A stretch of DNA of 64,000 nt from Macrolepiota albuminosa (taxonomy: Eukaryota > Basidiomycota > Agaricomycetes > Agaricales > Agaricaceae). Location: positions 316,725 through 380,724 of the forward strand of contig JAMWFC010000040.1 of assembly GCA_027475525.1 (NCBI GenBank), given 5' to 3'. Under the pieces are notes generated by a model, which was given only the letters and a program-made list of their open reading frames with translations, was not told where the DNA came from and did no database searches. Each line of letters opens with the position of its first letter. Positions within the stretch are counted from its first letter, which is position 1. The translations under genes and the position numbers were made by a program. Below are positions 44,645 through 56,419 of the stretch, one piece after another.

Positions 44645-45443
44645 TGTCAGGTTCCACTGAGTCAGGGGCTTTCTGGGAAAGCAATGCCTTTATGAGGTGG
44701 ACTTAATCTATGGATACTTAGGTGTCTGGAACTCTGGGGCTAGGACTCCAGGGTTCAAGACGTAGACAGGGGGTTCTCCTGGGAAAAGGAACTTGATCTG
44801 GGGATGTTGGGGTTAGAGGCTGTGGGTTGGGTAGGGGTCGAGTCGAGAACTGGGGGTTCTAAGATGAGACTGAGTTAATAAATTGTAAGTTGCAAAGTGC
44901 ATACCAAACTTAGAGCATGCGGTTATTCAAGCATGCCAGTCAAAGCGTGCCAGTCAGCACGTACTAGTCAAGCAAAGGGGCACACAACAATTCAAGTTAA
45001 TATCAAGATTAGAGAAATACAATGGGGAGCTATGCTATAAGTACTATGGGGCCAGATTTGGATCCCTGGGATCCCAGGGTGTCTGGGTCAAGTTCTGGGA
45101 GGCATTGAGTGACAGAGTTCCAGGAGGCATTGAGTAGCGGAGGAGGACTGTATACCGTGATCACACGTGTGGGGCGCATGATCAATTGAAGTTGTGATGT
45201 GTGATGCGTGATGGCCTAGAAGTGGGTAGCGTGATCCAATTGTTGATCATGGGTTGGTGATGGTTGATCCCGGGGTCTATGATGCAGGGTTGCCAGGGGT
45301 GCCGGTTGATGGCGGCCTTTGATGTGTGTGATGGCAGTGTCGGAGATCGTGATGGCGGGGCATGTTTGTGGGGTCAGAGAGAGGGTCCTGGATGGGGTTC
45401 TGGGGGTGTCCTGGGATGGACCTGGAGGGGAGGGGTCGTGACA
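44645..45443 (+). repeat. Solo LTR, family with TGTCAGGTTCC ends
   Basis: About 799 bp from TGTCAGGTTCC to GTCGTGACA. Flanks are GCGAT and GTGAT, a 5-bp target duplication with one CpG-to-TpG change. Two further copies lie inverted at 48584-49024 (partial) and 55028-55737. No internal region is present, as expected after LTR-LTR recombination. Probably a Ty3-type family, but the parent element is not in the window. Confidence 0.8.
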
Positions 45444-45654
45444 GTGATTGCTGCAAAAAATTATCTATAGATATGCCAGAGATCGGATAATGGCTGTTAT
45501 CAGCATAATAGTCACACAAAAGTCATATAGGTTTTAGCATCAGAATTGTCCCCTCTGTGTAGAGTCAGATTCTACTCTAATCTTTTAGGTCTCAGTGTGA
45601 AATATATTTCAAAATACCTTATTTAGAACTGACAACTTTTATATTGGTGGTATG

Positions 45655-45953
45655 TGTTAGAATAAAGGACCTGATTCAACACCTATACAAATTCGTAGTA
45701 AGTTAATCCTCAGTTTTGTATAAGGAACTGTATTGATGTCATCGTACCTATACAGATTCATAGTAAGTTAATCTGTCTAGATATGATTAGTGTTCTGTAT
45801 GTATTCTAATGAGTATGTCAAAACTCATCCTCAGTTTTGTATAAGGAACTGAGGGTGCTGTGTAGTAGGTAGCGGTATAAATATGTGTGAGTAACAAAGG
45901 AAGGGTAAAGTAAATTAACAATGAAAAGAAAGAAAGAAAGATACTGGAAAACA
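45655..45953 (-). repeat. LTR of the second copia family
   Basis: Starts TGTTAGAATAAAGG and closely matches 63391 onward, except for an extra internal duplication of about 70 bp. Sequence just left of it (45567-45654) matches the 180-bp repeat units at 63686-64000. It is either the far LTR of the minus-strand element at 57.8-64 kb or a solo LTR. Confidence 0.65.
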
Positions 45954-47399
45954 GTGGTGTGATGATTCCTGACTCTCTTACATAAGTAAGAGAAAGGGTT
46001 CTTACAAGCCTGAATGTCTTTAGTTCCTCAAAAGTTTGTTGCAGATCATGTGATGTTCTAGAATGCTTTAGAAGTTTCTATTAAGTTCCTTATTAGTATT
46101 TTTGTCTCGCTTACTTTTTTCAAATCATTATTCACTCACACTCACTCATCAACAACTTTATCAACAAGACTTTAAACTTGTCTGCTTTGTTACCATTTGT
46201 CTTACTGCTAATATTCAGCAGCTATTTGTTCATAAATAATAATAATACTATACCAACAAACATATAGAAAGTATCAAGTTTATTTTCTATATAAGTCTTT
46301 TTTTTCTCTTCCTCCTATGCATATATACAGTTATCTGGTAATATAATATGTAGTCTGGCTTACATACTATATGTAAAATACCAAATGAAATTTCACCCAC
46401 ACCCATGTGTAAATAGAGCAAAAAACATACTAAACCACAAGGTTTAATATGCCTATAATATAGACTGATTGTGATGGAAGCTGCACTTTTTATAATATAG
46501 ACTCTCTGATCCAATGCAAAAAAGTGTTATGGCTAAGCCTAAAATTTCCTTATCCAAGCTTAGAAATTTCTCATTGTATGTGTCTTCCCTTCATTCACAG
46601 ACTTGCTGACTGCAACAAACAGTGTATAGGTATGTAACACTTCCAGATGATTGAACCACCAATCTCAGGAAAACTGGAACTAGCAGGACTTGAACCTGCA
46701 TTGCATGTTACCATTACAACCATAGTCCTGTGTTACTCCTTGCTTTTTCTTGTCAACTAGTACCATTCTAGCTCCAGTCAATAGGGACTTAGGCATAACC
46801 CCAGGCTTTAACTAAGGTGTATTGACACATTCTTACAAGGTATACCCCAATAATCTTGAAGTTCATTCTCCTAGTCAGAGTCTGAGTATCTGTTACTTGG
46901 TTCAAAATGAGCATTTTGCAATTTGGCTACAGTATCAATAGGACCTGATCTGAATCTGTGCTTTTTCTTTGTGTATAACTCTGAACTTTTGTCTGTTGGG
47001 ATTAGCAACTCTTTTTGCACATTTTAATGTGCAATAGGCTCTCTTGATTTTTGAGTCTTCTTTCCTCTTGAAATCTAGACTGAGTACATAATAATATCCC
47101 CAAAAAATTTATTGCATTTTTATAACTTTCAAGGCTAGTTTTCTTTTAAATTTTTTATCACTCTGTGTAGGAATAAAAATTACAGTCACTGCAGACCTGT
47201 TCTCAAATGATTATATAATTGTTTGTCCAGATAAACACTTATATAATAAATTTATTATTAATGATCATCATATATAAGACATAAATGATTGATAATAAAA
47301 GAAAGAGAAATATAATAAGAGTCAGTGACTGGCACATGCACTGCTACGACTTGAAATATGTTACAATGATTCTGGACAAGTATTAGCAATATGATGTGC
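45954..47399. other. AT-rich region without genes
   Basis: Contains AT-rich runs, an (AAT)n microsatellite near 46230 and a tRNA-like segment (separate entry). No coding region is supported. Confidence 0.4.
46676..46775 (-). other. tRNA-like segment, possible SINE head or tRNA pseudogene
   Basis: The T arm GCAGG-TTCAAGT-CCTGC is perfect, and acceptor halves GGAGCTA and TAGTTCC pair over seven bases with one G-U. The D and anticodon arms are poor and the total length (100 nt) is too great for a plain tRNA. Confidence 0.35.
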
Positions 47400-47830
47400 T
47401 TACCACCAATTATCTTGATCTCTCATGACATCGGCAATCTTGATGAAACCAGCAACGTTGGTGCCAGTGAGGAGTGAGGAGAGAACATCACCAACAAGAG
47501 TCTCGCTGGACCATTTGGCACCAGCATTGAGGCACTGGGTGTAAGCATCAGCCATGATGTTCTTAAGTTTGCTATCAACCTCCTCTGTGGTCCAAGCAAG
47601 ATGCTGGCTGTTTTGAGCCATCTCAAGACTGGAAACGGCCACACCACCACAATTGGCAGCCTCTGCGGGTAGGTTTTGGTGTGATATCAGTAGCTGAAAA
47701 CAATTATGGAGGAAAAAAGGCTTACTTCTGGGAGCGTATCACACACCTTTACCATCTCTGCATGCCTTCTTGAAGACTTTGATAGCCTCTTCAGTGCAAC
47801 CTATGTTGTGGGTGTCTGGACAACAGATAG
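47400..47830 (-). pseudogene. Glutamate dehydrogenase (NADP type), C-terminal fragment
   Basis: On the minus strand GCTEEAIKVFKKACRDGKG leads, through an in-frame TGA where family members have Trp (GV-stop-YAP), to an intron and then AANCGGVAVSSLEMAQNSQH, WTTEEVDSKLKNIMADAY and GFIKIADVMRDQDNWW with a proper stop at 47400. This is the last quarter of hexameric fungal glutamate dehydrogenase, which makes glutamate from 2-oxoglutarate and ammonium. The N-terminal fragment lies at 54250-54470 on the same strand. The middle third is missing, and a LINE and an LTR lie between, so it is a broken gene copy. Confidence 0.85.
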
Positions 47831-48583
47831 GCTCCCTGTCCATTACTAGTCTGGGATACTGGATTGTGTTTGATGCATTTGGTGTGGGCCTCAGAGGCAT
47901 TGTATCAAGGTGGTTGGATCTCAGACCTAAAAATGAAGGGGGGACGCCTTCAGAAAGGGAGAGGAGGATGATTTGAAGGCCTTATGGGTGAGACTTTCAT
48001 CGTTTTGTCAGATGATAAGAGATGTAACTGAACTTTGTAGGATTGCTCCAGTGCAGACAGTGTTGATGTTTGGGCAGGTGGTGTATTGTAAGGAGACTCT
48101 GAAGCATTTCTTGCTCAGCACAGGTAATGTGGAAGGCCACCACCACCACCATGGGGACAATGATGAGAATTTGGTTGAATATATTTGCTGTTCTGCACCT
48201 CGTCAATGTCCAGCTTATGAATGATGACTGCCCTTTGTAGAATTGAATTTCCCATAGTTTTAGCATTCATCACACTTGTCTTGGTCATTAAGACATCGCT
48301 ACTCTACAATAACCACTCAAGGCTCATCAGTGGTAAGTTTCAAGCCTCCTCTGTCAATAAATACTTGTATCCTATTTCACAAATAAAGTGATGGGCAGCA
48401 GAATACCCGCTCTCCAAACTCTTCTATGCTCTTTCTTCTCAACATCAAAATCTCAGATATCCAATCCACCACCCACTACTCTCCTCAGCATCTTGTTCTT
48501 GAACCCCTTTGTTGTAAGTCCCCTAGTCTTCGCTAGTGCCATCATCCTTGTTTCTTTTTTGGTGCCTGTCTAAGCCACTTTCC
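47831..48583. other. Unassigned sequence
   Basis: No gene or repeat family recognised. A run of CACCAC encodes a trivial His stretch in one frame. Confidence 0.35.
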
Positions 48584-49024
48584 TGTCATGACCCCTCCCC
48601 TCCGGATCCACCCTGGGACATTCCCGGAACACCATCTGGGACCCTCCCTCCGACCCCACAGGACACGCCCTGCCATATGACTACCGACACCGCCATCACG
48701 CGCATCAAGGGCCGCCATCAGCCACCACCAGCCCCAATCAACAATCAGATCATGCAACTCACTTCTGGCCATCACGCCTCATGCATCACAGCTCCCTCCG
48801 CGCCAATTGATTGCGTGCCCCACACGTGCAATCCAAGTATACAGTCCCTGCCCGCTATTCAATGACTCCCGGAACCCATCCCAGACACCCCAGAACACCG
48901 AGACCCGGTCCCGTAGTACTTATAGTGTAGTTCCCCGTTGCATTCGCTAGTCTTGATATTAACTTGAATTGTTGCGTGCCCTCTGCTTGACTGGTATGCA
49001 CTGACTGGCATGCTTTGACTGGCA
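48584..49024 (-). repeat. Truncated LTR, same family as 44645 and 55028
   Basis: Begins TGTCATGACCCCTCCCCTCC on the plus strand and matches 55028-55450. It stops after CTTTGACTGGCAC, where LINE sequence starts. Confidence 0.8.
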
Positions 49025-52011
49025 CATCTGGGCCAATATTTAAATATGATTTCAACCACATTACTCCTATGGCTTTGTTTCTAGTTTTTATATCTACCAA
49101 TGCTCTCCCACCTTCGTTCAGGGGTTTATACATCGTTTGTTCATTAACAAGTGGGCTCTTTCCTTCCCACATGAACTTCATTGCTCTCCTTGTCATGAGG
49201 GTCTCAATGTGGGCAGGCATTCCTTGTACTTGTGCAAGGTACTGAGTCATTCCCGCAATTACCATTTGAGCGATTAGTTGTCTCCCTTCCAAGGTAGAGT
49301 TGCTCTTTCCCCAATTAGCCAGACTTTTGTTGACTTTTTCTATTACATTGGTTCATAGGGCACTTAGGTCAGAGGTATTTCCGAACCATGCACCCAGGAT
49401 TCTTATTAAAGTTCCTTCTTCCACTATGTGAATGTGATCCGGAATCGTTGTCCCTTCTGGTTTAGTTTTTCTATCTCTTAGTACCTGTTTGCGGTAGCTA
49501 GCTGTGCCTATTGGGATGATCTCTGTTTTGTTAGAATTAAAGTTTGCTTTTGATGCTATGCACCAGTCATCAAGAATAGTGTTGAGAGTGTCCATGTCAT
49601 CTTCTGCTGACAGGAAAGTTGTGGTATCATCTGCAAAGAGATTTGCTATCAGCTTCTCAGCTTGTCCTGGGATTGAGTAGCCTTTGAGGTCTGAGGCACG
49701 TAATGAGGCTGCTAGGGGTTCTATCGCTAAGTCAAATAATAGGCAGGAGAGAGGGTCCCCCTGTCTAACCCCTCTAGATATACTCCATGGCATACTTAAA
49801 ATCCCATTTATTATAATTTTAGTTTCTGCTTTACAGTACAGTGCTTTTACTGTGTTAATGAATACTCTGGGTATCTCAAATCTTTCCAGAGTTCTCCATA
49901 GGTATTCATGGTTGATCTTGTTGTAAGCTTTTTCCTGGTTAAGTGCTATAATCAGTCCATTAATTTCTTTTGCCTCCACATAGTGTATCATCATGCAGAT
50001 TAGTTTTGTTTGTTCTGCAATTTTCCTTCCCGGGATGAAGCCTGCTTGGCTTGGGTGTATCAGGTCAGTGATGAAGACTGCTAGTCTGTTGGTAAGTGAT
50101 TTAGTAAACAGTTTATAGTCTGTATTTAGGCATGTGATTGGCCTATAGTTTGCAATTTCTGTTTTCTCATTCTTTTTGTAAATTGGACACATCCATCCCT
50201 CAGAGAAGGAGGAGTCCTCAGCAATTCCATGTATCTGTATATCTTCACACACTAGTCTCAAGAGCTCTATTAAATTGCATGTCTTCTTCTGGGAACCCCC
50301 GCTTTGATTGAGTTTGGCATCGTTCACAAATTGCCCATTCATGGATTTCCAAAATTTGTATGGTATGCCATCTGGTCCTGGGATGGAGCTGTTGTTTGAT
50401 TTCTTTAGGGCCTTCACCAGTTCCTCATACTCAATTATTCTACCTAGCTCTTCATTCTGAGCTTCAGTAGTGTGTGTTTTTATATTCTAATTTCATCTGT
50501 TACATCGCGGCATTGGTATTGTAAATTATTATGGTAATTTTTCCCTAGTTCAGCCATTTTAGCGGAGTCATACTCATATGAGGCTTCATTTTGTCCAGAG
50601 TTTGTCTTTTTTAAAGCATATATAAGATCTCTTGGACGTGCTTGTTTGTTTGACTTTGTCCAGTATGTACACATGGTTTCGCCATCTAACCTATTCTTTA
50701 CAGCTATTTTGTCTCTTTTAGCCATGTGGAATCTACATTCTAATGAGGTAAGGTCTTTCTCTACTTGTTTTAGGGCCTCTCTCTTTTTGCTATCCTGTAG
50801 GTCATCATTTAAAAGAATTCTATTTCTCTCCACTTCAAGAGACTTCTTTTTTTTTTCAAAACATTGGTACTATTTTTTTGTCACGGCCCCATGCCATGGT
50901 AAGCACATCCTCCTTCCAACTTTTATATATTGTTTGGGGGTTGTGCTGCGGGTTGTGCAAGCCATTTAGTGATTCTATTTCTTCTAAGGCTTTGGAGCCC
51001 GTTTCAATTACAAAATTCCTAAAATTTTCATCTTTTATTATGTGCGGCTTTAAAGTCCATCTTCCTTTTCCCACTTGGGGAGCGTTTACATGGGATATTT
51101 GTACCATTGTGAGTAGGTGGTCAGTGCCAGGAATCCCTGATGGTGTTATTACCCAGTCCCTTGCAGACATAGCAATATGATTTGACATATAAATTCTGTC
51201 AATTCTGGACATTGATGAAGTTGCGTCCTGTGTGAATGAGAAGGCTCTCTGGGTGGGGAAGGTGTCTCTCCATGTGTCATTCACTGTCAATGTCTGTTTC
51301 AGCCTATCAAGGGCTTCAGTTGCTTCAAAGGAGTCAGATCTCATTGGGGCTCTATCTTGGGCATCTTCAACAATATTGAAATTTCCTATTAGAATGTCTA
51401 CTCTTGTTTGGGGGTTGTTTATAAAGTAATGGTCAATGTCATCCCAAAAGTCCTTGTTTTCCACACCATCAGACTCTGTTACATTGAGAGCGTACACATC
51501 TAGAATATTTATGACTTCGTCCTTGTACCATTTAATAGATGTTAGCATTGCTTGACCCTCACAAATATCTGTATTCTGAAGCTCATTTGTGTTGATTAGG
51601 TTGCAGTTAAGCACCACTGTGACACCGCTTTTTCCAGTTGGGGTGTCAGGATCTGGGGAATGTAAAATTTTCATTCTTTTTCCGAAAAGTTTTTCAATAT
51701 CATCCTTCCTTTCTGCATTCAGGTGGGCCTCTTGGACCATAAGAATACCTATTTTTTTTATCTCTAATTAGTTGGTTTATGTGATTCCACTTTGATTCTG
51801 ATTGAGATGATGTGGTGTTGTGGAAGCTTCTAATATTTAGAGTAGCAATACGTAGTGCAGCCTTAGTGTTTTTATTAGAGGAGTTGGTTCGAATTTCCCC
51901 TGGTGGGGTGGAAGAAAGGGTATAGGATCCACCTCTGTAATCTCTGCTACTGGTATCTAGGGCAGGAGTGGTGGCATTCTCATCTTGTCCACGAGATACA
52001 GAGATGTTCAA
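49025..52011 (-). pseudogene. LINE ORF2: endonuclease and reverse transcriptase
   Basis: The apurinic-type endonuclease starts with ALRIATLNIRSF near 51840 and shows MVQEAHLNAERKDD, ILIGNFNIVED, SRIDRIYMSNHIA and a GTDH motif near 51130. A stop and an A-rich frame change near 50860 separate it from the linker. The reverse transcriptase has SIPGPDGIPYKFW, YRPITCLNTDYKLFTKSLTN, HPSQAGFIPGRKI, RGVRQGDPLSCLLFDLAIEP and LFADDTTTF, the catalytic FADD motif. A stop at 49353 precedes a C-terminal part (LANWGKSNSTLEGRQLI, then MPAHIETLMTRRAMKFMWEG) that runs into the LTR boundary. The catalytic core is well conserved but the frame is broken at least three times. Confidence 0.88.
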
Positions 52012-52484
52012 GCCAATGATGTCATTTGAGATACTGTTTGTGTCATGTACTAATTGAGTGGTTGATAAGACTTACCAAGTAGCCAACCATGCTATCTTGG
52101 GGTGAGCTCATTTCCCAAGTGCTCAGGGGGGATGTTGCTTCAAGATTCTTCAGAACATAGTGGGGTCAGTATCTTAGAAACTCTAGGCTTAAGCAGGACT
52201 GCTGCATGGCACCTTCCTCTATTTTTTATAGACTGCCTTTGTTTGTCTTACAACTGGGCTTACAACTTACATGTACCATGTATGGCCAATATATTTCAGT
52301 TTTCAGCCTATGGATGTTAATCATCCATGCAAGTAATCACCCACATTACTGGCATGGTAGCACTCTAAGTTCATGTCTTGGACAGCAAAACTTAATTGTC
52401 TATGACGACGTTATGACATACTTGACCTATACAAGTAGGGACACATTCTAATTAGAGTGAAGTAGGTAACAAGGAGCATTGTTG

Positions 52485-53826
52485 CTAGTTCCATTGCCCA
52501 CAGAAAGACCGGCAACCATATGGTCTACTACCTCGGCCATTTCCTCCTCTCCCCCTATTAAATCCTCTACTGCTGCTGTAATTGTCTTGCCCTCTCGCTA
52601 TGTCTTTGTTATAGGCATTCTGCGGTGTCTTGGCATACAGTGCTGATATGGGGTTATAGCCGAGCCATCCTGGTAGGTCTGGGAATGGGCAGTTCGGTGT
52701 GTCGTGGTCAATAGATTTGCAGTTGATCCACAGGAGTGTCGTTGCCCAGTAGCGGCAGGCCAAATCCAGCAGTTGCTGATGGGAAGGTGCATGTCCTCAT
52801 GAGTTGAATGAGTTTTATGTGGTTTTTGTCAGACAGATATGAGTGGTGTAGGAAAATGTTTCAACCCCTGAAGTTACCTCCATTCACATTACTTCTCTTC
52901 ACTTCCAGGAACTTGACCGATATGCTGTTGAGTATGTCGATAGCTACATAATTAGCATTCTTGTTTGCACAGTCAACTATGTGTTTCATAACTTGTTCTG
53001 ATTCTTGAATGTGGTCAACCACGAGTTCAGTTACTGCAGACCGCGCTTCTTGTGAGTTGGTAAATGTGAGTCCATATATGGTTGATACACAGGAGGGACG
53101 CTGGTCCTCAAAGGGTAGGAATAATGTGGTGATATCCTTGGTTGAGACGACCATGAGGTTGATGAGATACTCAGCTTGTTCAGCCGTCAAGCTGGAGACT
53201 AGCATATGGTAGGGGAGAGGAAAGCGCTCTGGCTCCATTGGCCGCTCTTGTAGGGGAAAGGAGACTCCTAAACCAACTTTGCTTTCCACATGTACAAGGC
53301 TCTTGATCAATGCACGGGTTTTGTCAACAGTGGCAAGGCTGTTAACTTCATACTTGCCCCGGAAGAGCCTCACCCATAGCTTTGCTGTAGCCACCTTCTT
53401 CTATGCTATGACCTGTGACTTCGCCATGTTCTCCAGTGGGTGCAAACCCAAGTGGATTTGGGGCCATCCATCTTTTGGCTCTGCTGTCCTTTGGAGGCTT
53501 GCACTGTTCGTCGTAATGTCAATCTCTGTTTTTACGTCATGGTGGATGGCATTCTTAGGATCGTGTCTAGATGGTGCCATGTTTGTGAGCCCTAGTCCAT
53601 TCTGCCCTCCTCAAGTGTTTTTTGCTGCAGGCAGGGGGTAAGGCTGAGATGGTGCGGGGGTGGGGAAATGGTCAGGAGAACCATCTAATATATTGTCCCA
53701 TGCAGAGTTTTCTACAGCCATGCGGGTTTGATCTAGGAACTCGTTGTCTACCTCCATGACGTCCCTTGATCCATTGTTGCTGTTATTATTAGCTGCAGGG
53801 GGAGCGACACTGTGCCTAAATCCCAT
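52485..53826 (-). pseudogene. LINE ORF1 (gag-like, zinc knuckle)
   Basis: The N-terminus reads MGFRHSVAPPAANNNSNNGS, followed after stops by WVRLFRGKYEVNSLATVDKT, VSFPLQERPMEPERFPLPYH, SLTAEQAEYLINL and NSQEARSAVTELVVDHIQES. The C-terminal part has a knuckle CKSIDHDTPNCPFPDLPGW and an Arg/Gly-rich end (RGFNRGRGGNGRGSRPYG) suited to RNA binding. Frame changes near 53610, 52860 and 52790 split it into three pieces. Confidence 0.8.
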
Positions 53827-53830
53827 ATCA

Positions 53831-54249
53831 CTACCAAAGGTGAATCTTGGTTGGACTGGCTCCGGGATTGATTGTGTGTCAGTGAGGATAAATAGGGATT
53901 CAGCTAAGCACGTGCTATTGAACTCCTGACAAAGAGAGGGAAAAGAACATACATGCTCAACAAGACTATAAAGTGGCCTCTATACAAAGTGTAGAAACTT
54001 ATAAGTAATTGATCTACAGGATAGGTAAAGTAAGTAAGGCAAAAGACAAATAGACTAATAGACTGACCCTCAGTTCACCAAAAAGAACTGAGGGATTTCT
54101 AAATAAAGAAACTATTTATATGAGCATGAAAACTAAGGTGGCTGAGCGACTGTATAGTCATAATCGGGAATGATTGAGGGATACAGAGAAGTAGACAAAA
54201 ACGGAAATAGGAATGAGATATCTGAATGCCGCCGCCACAGTAGTGAGTC
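53831..54249. other. 5' flank of the LINE, unassigned
   Basis: No gene recognised. The sequence may contain the LINE 5' leader. Confidence 0.3.
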
Positions 54250-54470
54250 ATATCACAACACGAAGGAAAGAGCCTCCCTGATGGATACCTTTGCCAGTGA
54301 GCATGCCAAAGAACTTGTTCTTTAATTTCTTGTAAGCACCAAAGAAGAAACCAATCTCCCTTGCACCCTTTCCAACATCGCCAGGAGGAACATCAGCTCA
54401 CCCATGTCAGAGTCTGACTTTCCCTTGGGGTCAAAATCTGAGCCACCACCACCCATGCTAAGCAACTTTC
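54250..54470 (-). pseudogene. Glutamate dehydrogenase, N-terminal/middle fragment
   Basis: Minus-strand readings MGGGGSDFDPKGKSDSDMG, then (different frame) [20 protein letters not shown] and [20 protein letters not shown] match the glutamate-binding and catalytic region of fungal glutamate dehydrogenase. The family's catalytic Lys lies in the GGGKGG segment, here GGGGSD, so that residue is lost. Part of the exon between the two blocks is deleted. It belongs with the C-terminal fragment at 47400-47830. Confidence 0.75.
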
Positions 54471-55027
54471 TTTGATAGACCAAGATACAGTCAGTTCGTA
54501 TTGCTGCTGATCACATTTTTGAACATACTATTGACTTTGTTGCTTGTTTCGTATCTGACTTTGACACTCGCCAAAATGGGCCCATACGACACTCCAGATT
54601 TGATATGAATAGATCCCAACTCAGAAAGCTTTCTGGCTTCTGAGGAGACAGTCTCATTGAACATCGTAGAAGTAGGGTTGGATGAAATCATAAGACTGGG
54701 GTTTAGATCACTATCTATCATATAAGAGAACACTCACTGGATATGAATGGATACATACCCGTGCTTCTCCCCATGTGAAAAATCTTTTGGGAAGATAATC
54801 TGTTTGTATCAGAATCTTAAGGTCTTCCCAGATCAATGCAGAGGGAGCCAAAGTGACAAGTATATATAACAGTCTTGTATCCTAGTTCCAGGAGACTTGG
54901 GCTCTTGTTTTCTCGTTTGAAAATTCTCCTGTGCTCATCTGAGGGTCTGACATTCCCAAACATCTTATGTAGTGAAATGATTGTGATGAACCAAAAAGAA
55001 GCTCAAGGTTGTCCATCATCTACACAT
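54471..55027. other. Unassigned sequence between the dehydrogenase fragment and a solo LTR
   Basis: An 80-codon minus-strand frame (54491-54733) has no recognisable domain. No repeat identified. Confidence 0.3.
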
Positions 55028-55737
55028 TGTCACAACCCCTCCCCTCCGGACCCACCCCGGGACACCCCCAGAACACCATCCGGGACCCTCCCTCCGACCC
55101 CACAGGACACGCCCCGCCACCGCAACTACCGACACCGCCATCACGTGCATCAAGGACCGCCATCAGCTGCCACCAGCCCTGATCAGATCACGCGCATCAT
55201 GCATCACAGCTCCCTCTGCACCAATTGATTGCGCGCCCCACACGCGCGATCCAGGTATACAGTCCCTGCCCGCTACTCAATGATTCCTGGAACCCATCCC
55301 AGACACCCCGGAACCCCAAGACCCGGTCCCGTAGTACTTATAGTGCAGTCCCCCGTTGTATTCGTTAGTCTTGATATTACATTGCATTAACTTGGTTACT
55401 TGGATTGTTGCGTGCCCTCTGCTTGACTGGTACGCATTGACTGGCACGCTTGAATAACCATGTGCTCTAAGTTTGGTACGCACTTTGTAACTTTTAGTTT
55501 GTTAACCCGGTCTCGTCTTAGAACCCCCGGTTCACGACTCGACCCCCACCCTATCCCCAGCTACCCAAAACCCAAAACCCCTGGACCAAGTCCCCTCTCC
55601 CAGGATTACCCCTGCCCACGTCTTGAACCCCGGAGTCCTAGCCCCGGAGTTCCAGACACCCAAGTATCCGTAGGTCAAGTCCGCATTGTAAGGGCAATTG
55701 CTTTCCCGGAAAGCTCCTGACTCAGCGGAACCTGACA
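55028..55737 (-). repeat. Solo LTR with exact target duplication
   Basis: About 710 bp from TGTCACAACCCCTCCC to GGAACCTGACA on the plus strand, flanked on both sides by CACAT. It is inverted relative to the copy at 44645. Confidence 0.9.
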
Positions 55738-56419
55738 CACATATGCGCTTCCACTGTTTCACATGATTCACAGATGCAAGGGATTCTGATACCATGTCAA
55801 TCAATAAGAAGCTCAACAAGCTCACAGTTCTACATGGCACATGAACATTCGACTACAAAAAAAAGGAAGATCAATGTAATCCAATTGATACAACCTCACC
55901 AGCACTTTCAAACTGTGAAAGCCCTCTGCATCTTATACGCCAAGTGAATATCTCCACTTCCCCTTCCCATGTTTATTATCAGTAGTGAGGATTGGCCACA
56001 ACATTATGGGCAACAAAACATGGGCATTGGAATAAAGCGAGCCAAGGTAATCTCAGTCATGAAGATATCCGAAGGGTCTGCCTAACAGGAATGAGGTAGC
56101 AATAGCTGCCTCTTGTTCCTTTAGCATGGTCCTCATGATTGGGACTGGCATTTGGCATGATAAGGAGATTGAAATGGATGAGTGCCTTGGAAACCTTTGT
56201 CATCATGATAGGCACAAGCCAGACAAACCTGGATAAGGCAACTATTGGTTTTCATTCTTGCAAACAATGCATCTGTGAGCACTTACTTCCCAGTATACAT
56301 GTGGTTCATGTCGTTGCTACCTCCGAAGTGATCTCAAACACAATCAGAAGAGAGTTGTCAGAATGAAACATCTGTTTAGAGAGTAGGCAACAAGTAAGAC
56401 TTGATGCATGATATATACT
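55738..56419. other. Unassigned sequence
   Basis: No gene, RNA or repeat recognised on either strand. Confidence 0.3.

Larger units (their letters stand above)
49025..53830 (-). mobile_element. LINE (non-LTR retrotransposon) with ORF1 and EN/RT ORF2
   Basis: ORF1 (gag-like, near 53826-52485) is upstream of ORF2 (52011-49025) on the minus strand. The 3' end abuts a truncated LTR at 49024 without a visible poly(A), and the 5' end lies near 53830. Both ORFs carry stops or frameshifts. The layout fits the Tad-like group of fungal LINEs. Confidence 0.85.

Noticed and set aside
48139..48160. His-rich run in a plus-strand frame
   Set aside because: A CACCAC microrepeat within a short frame without other coding evidence.
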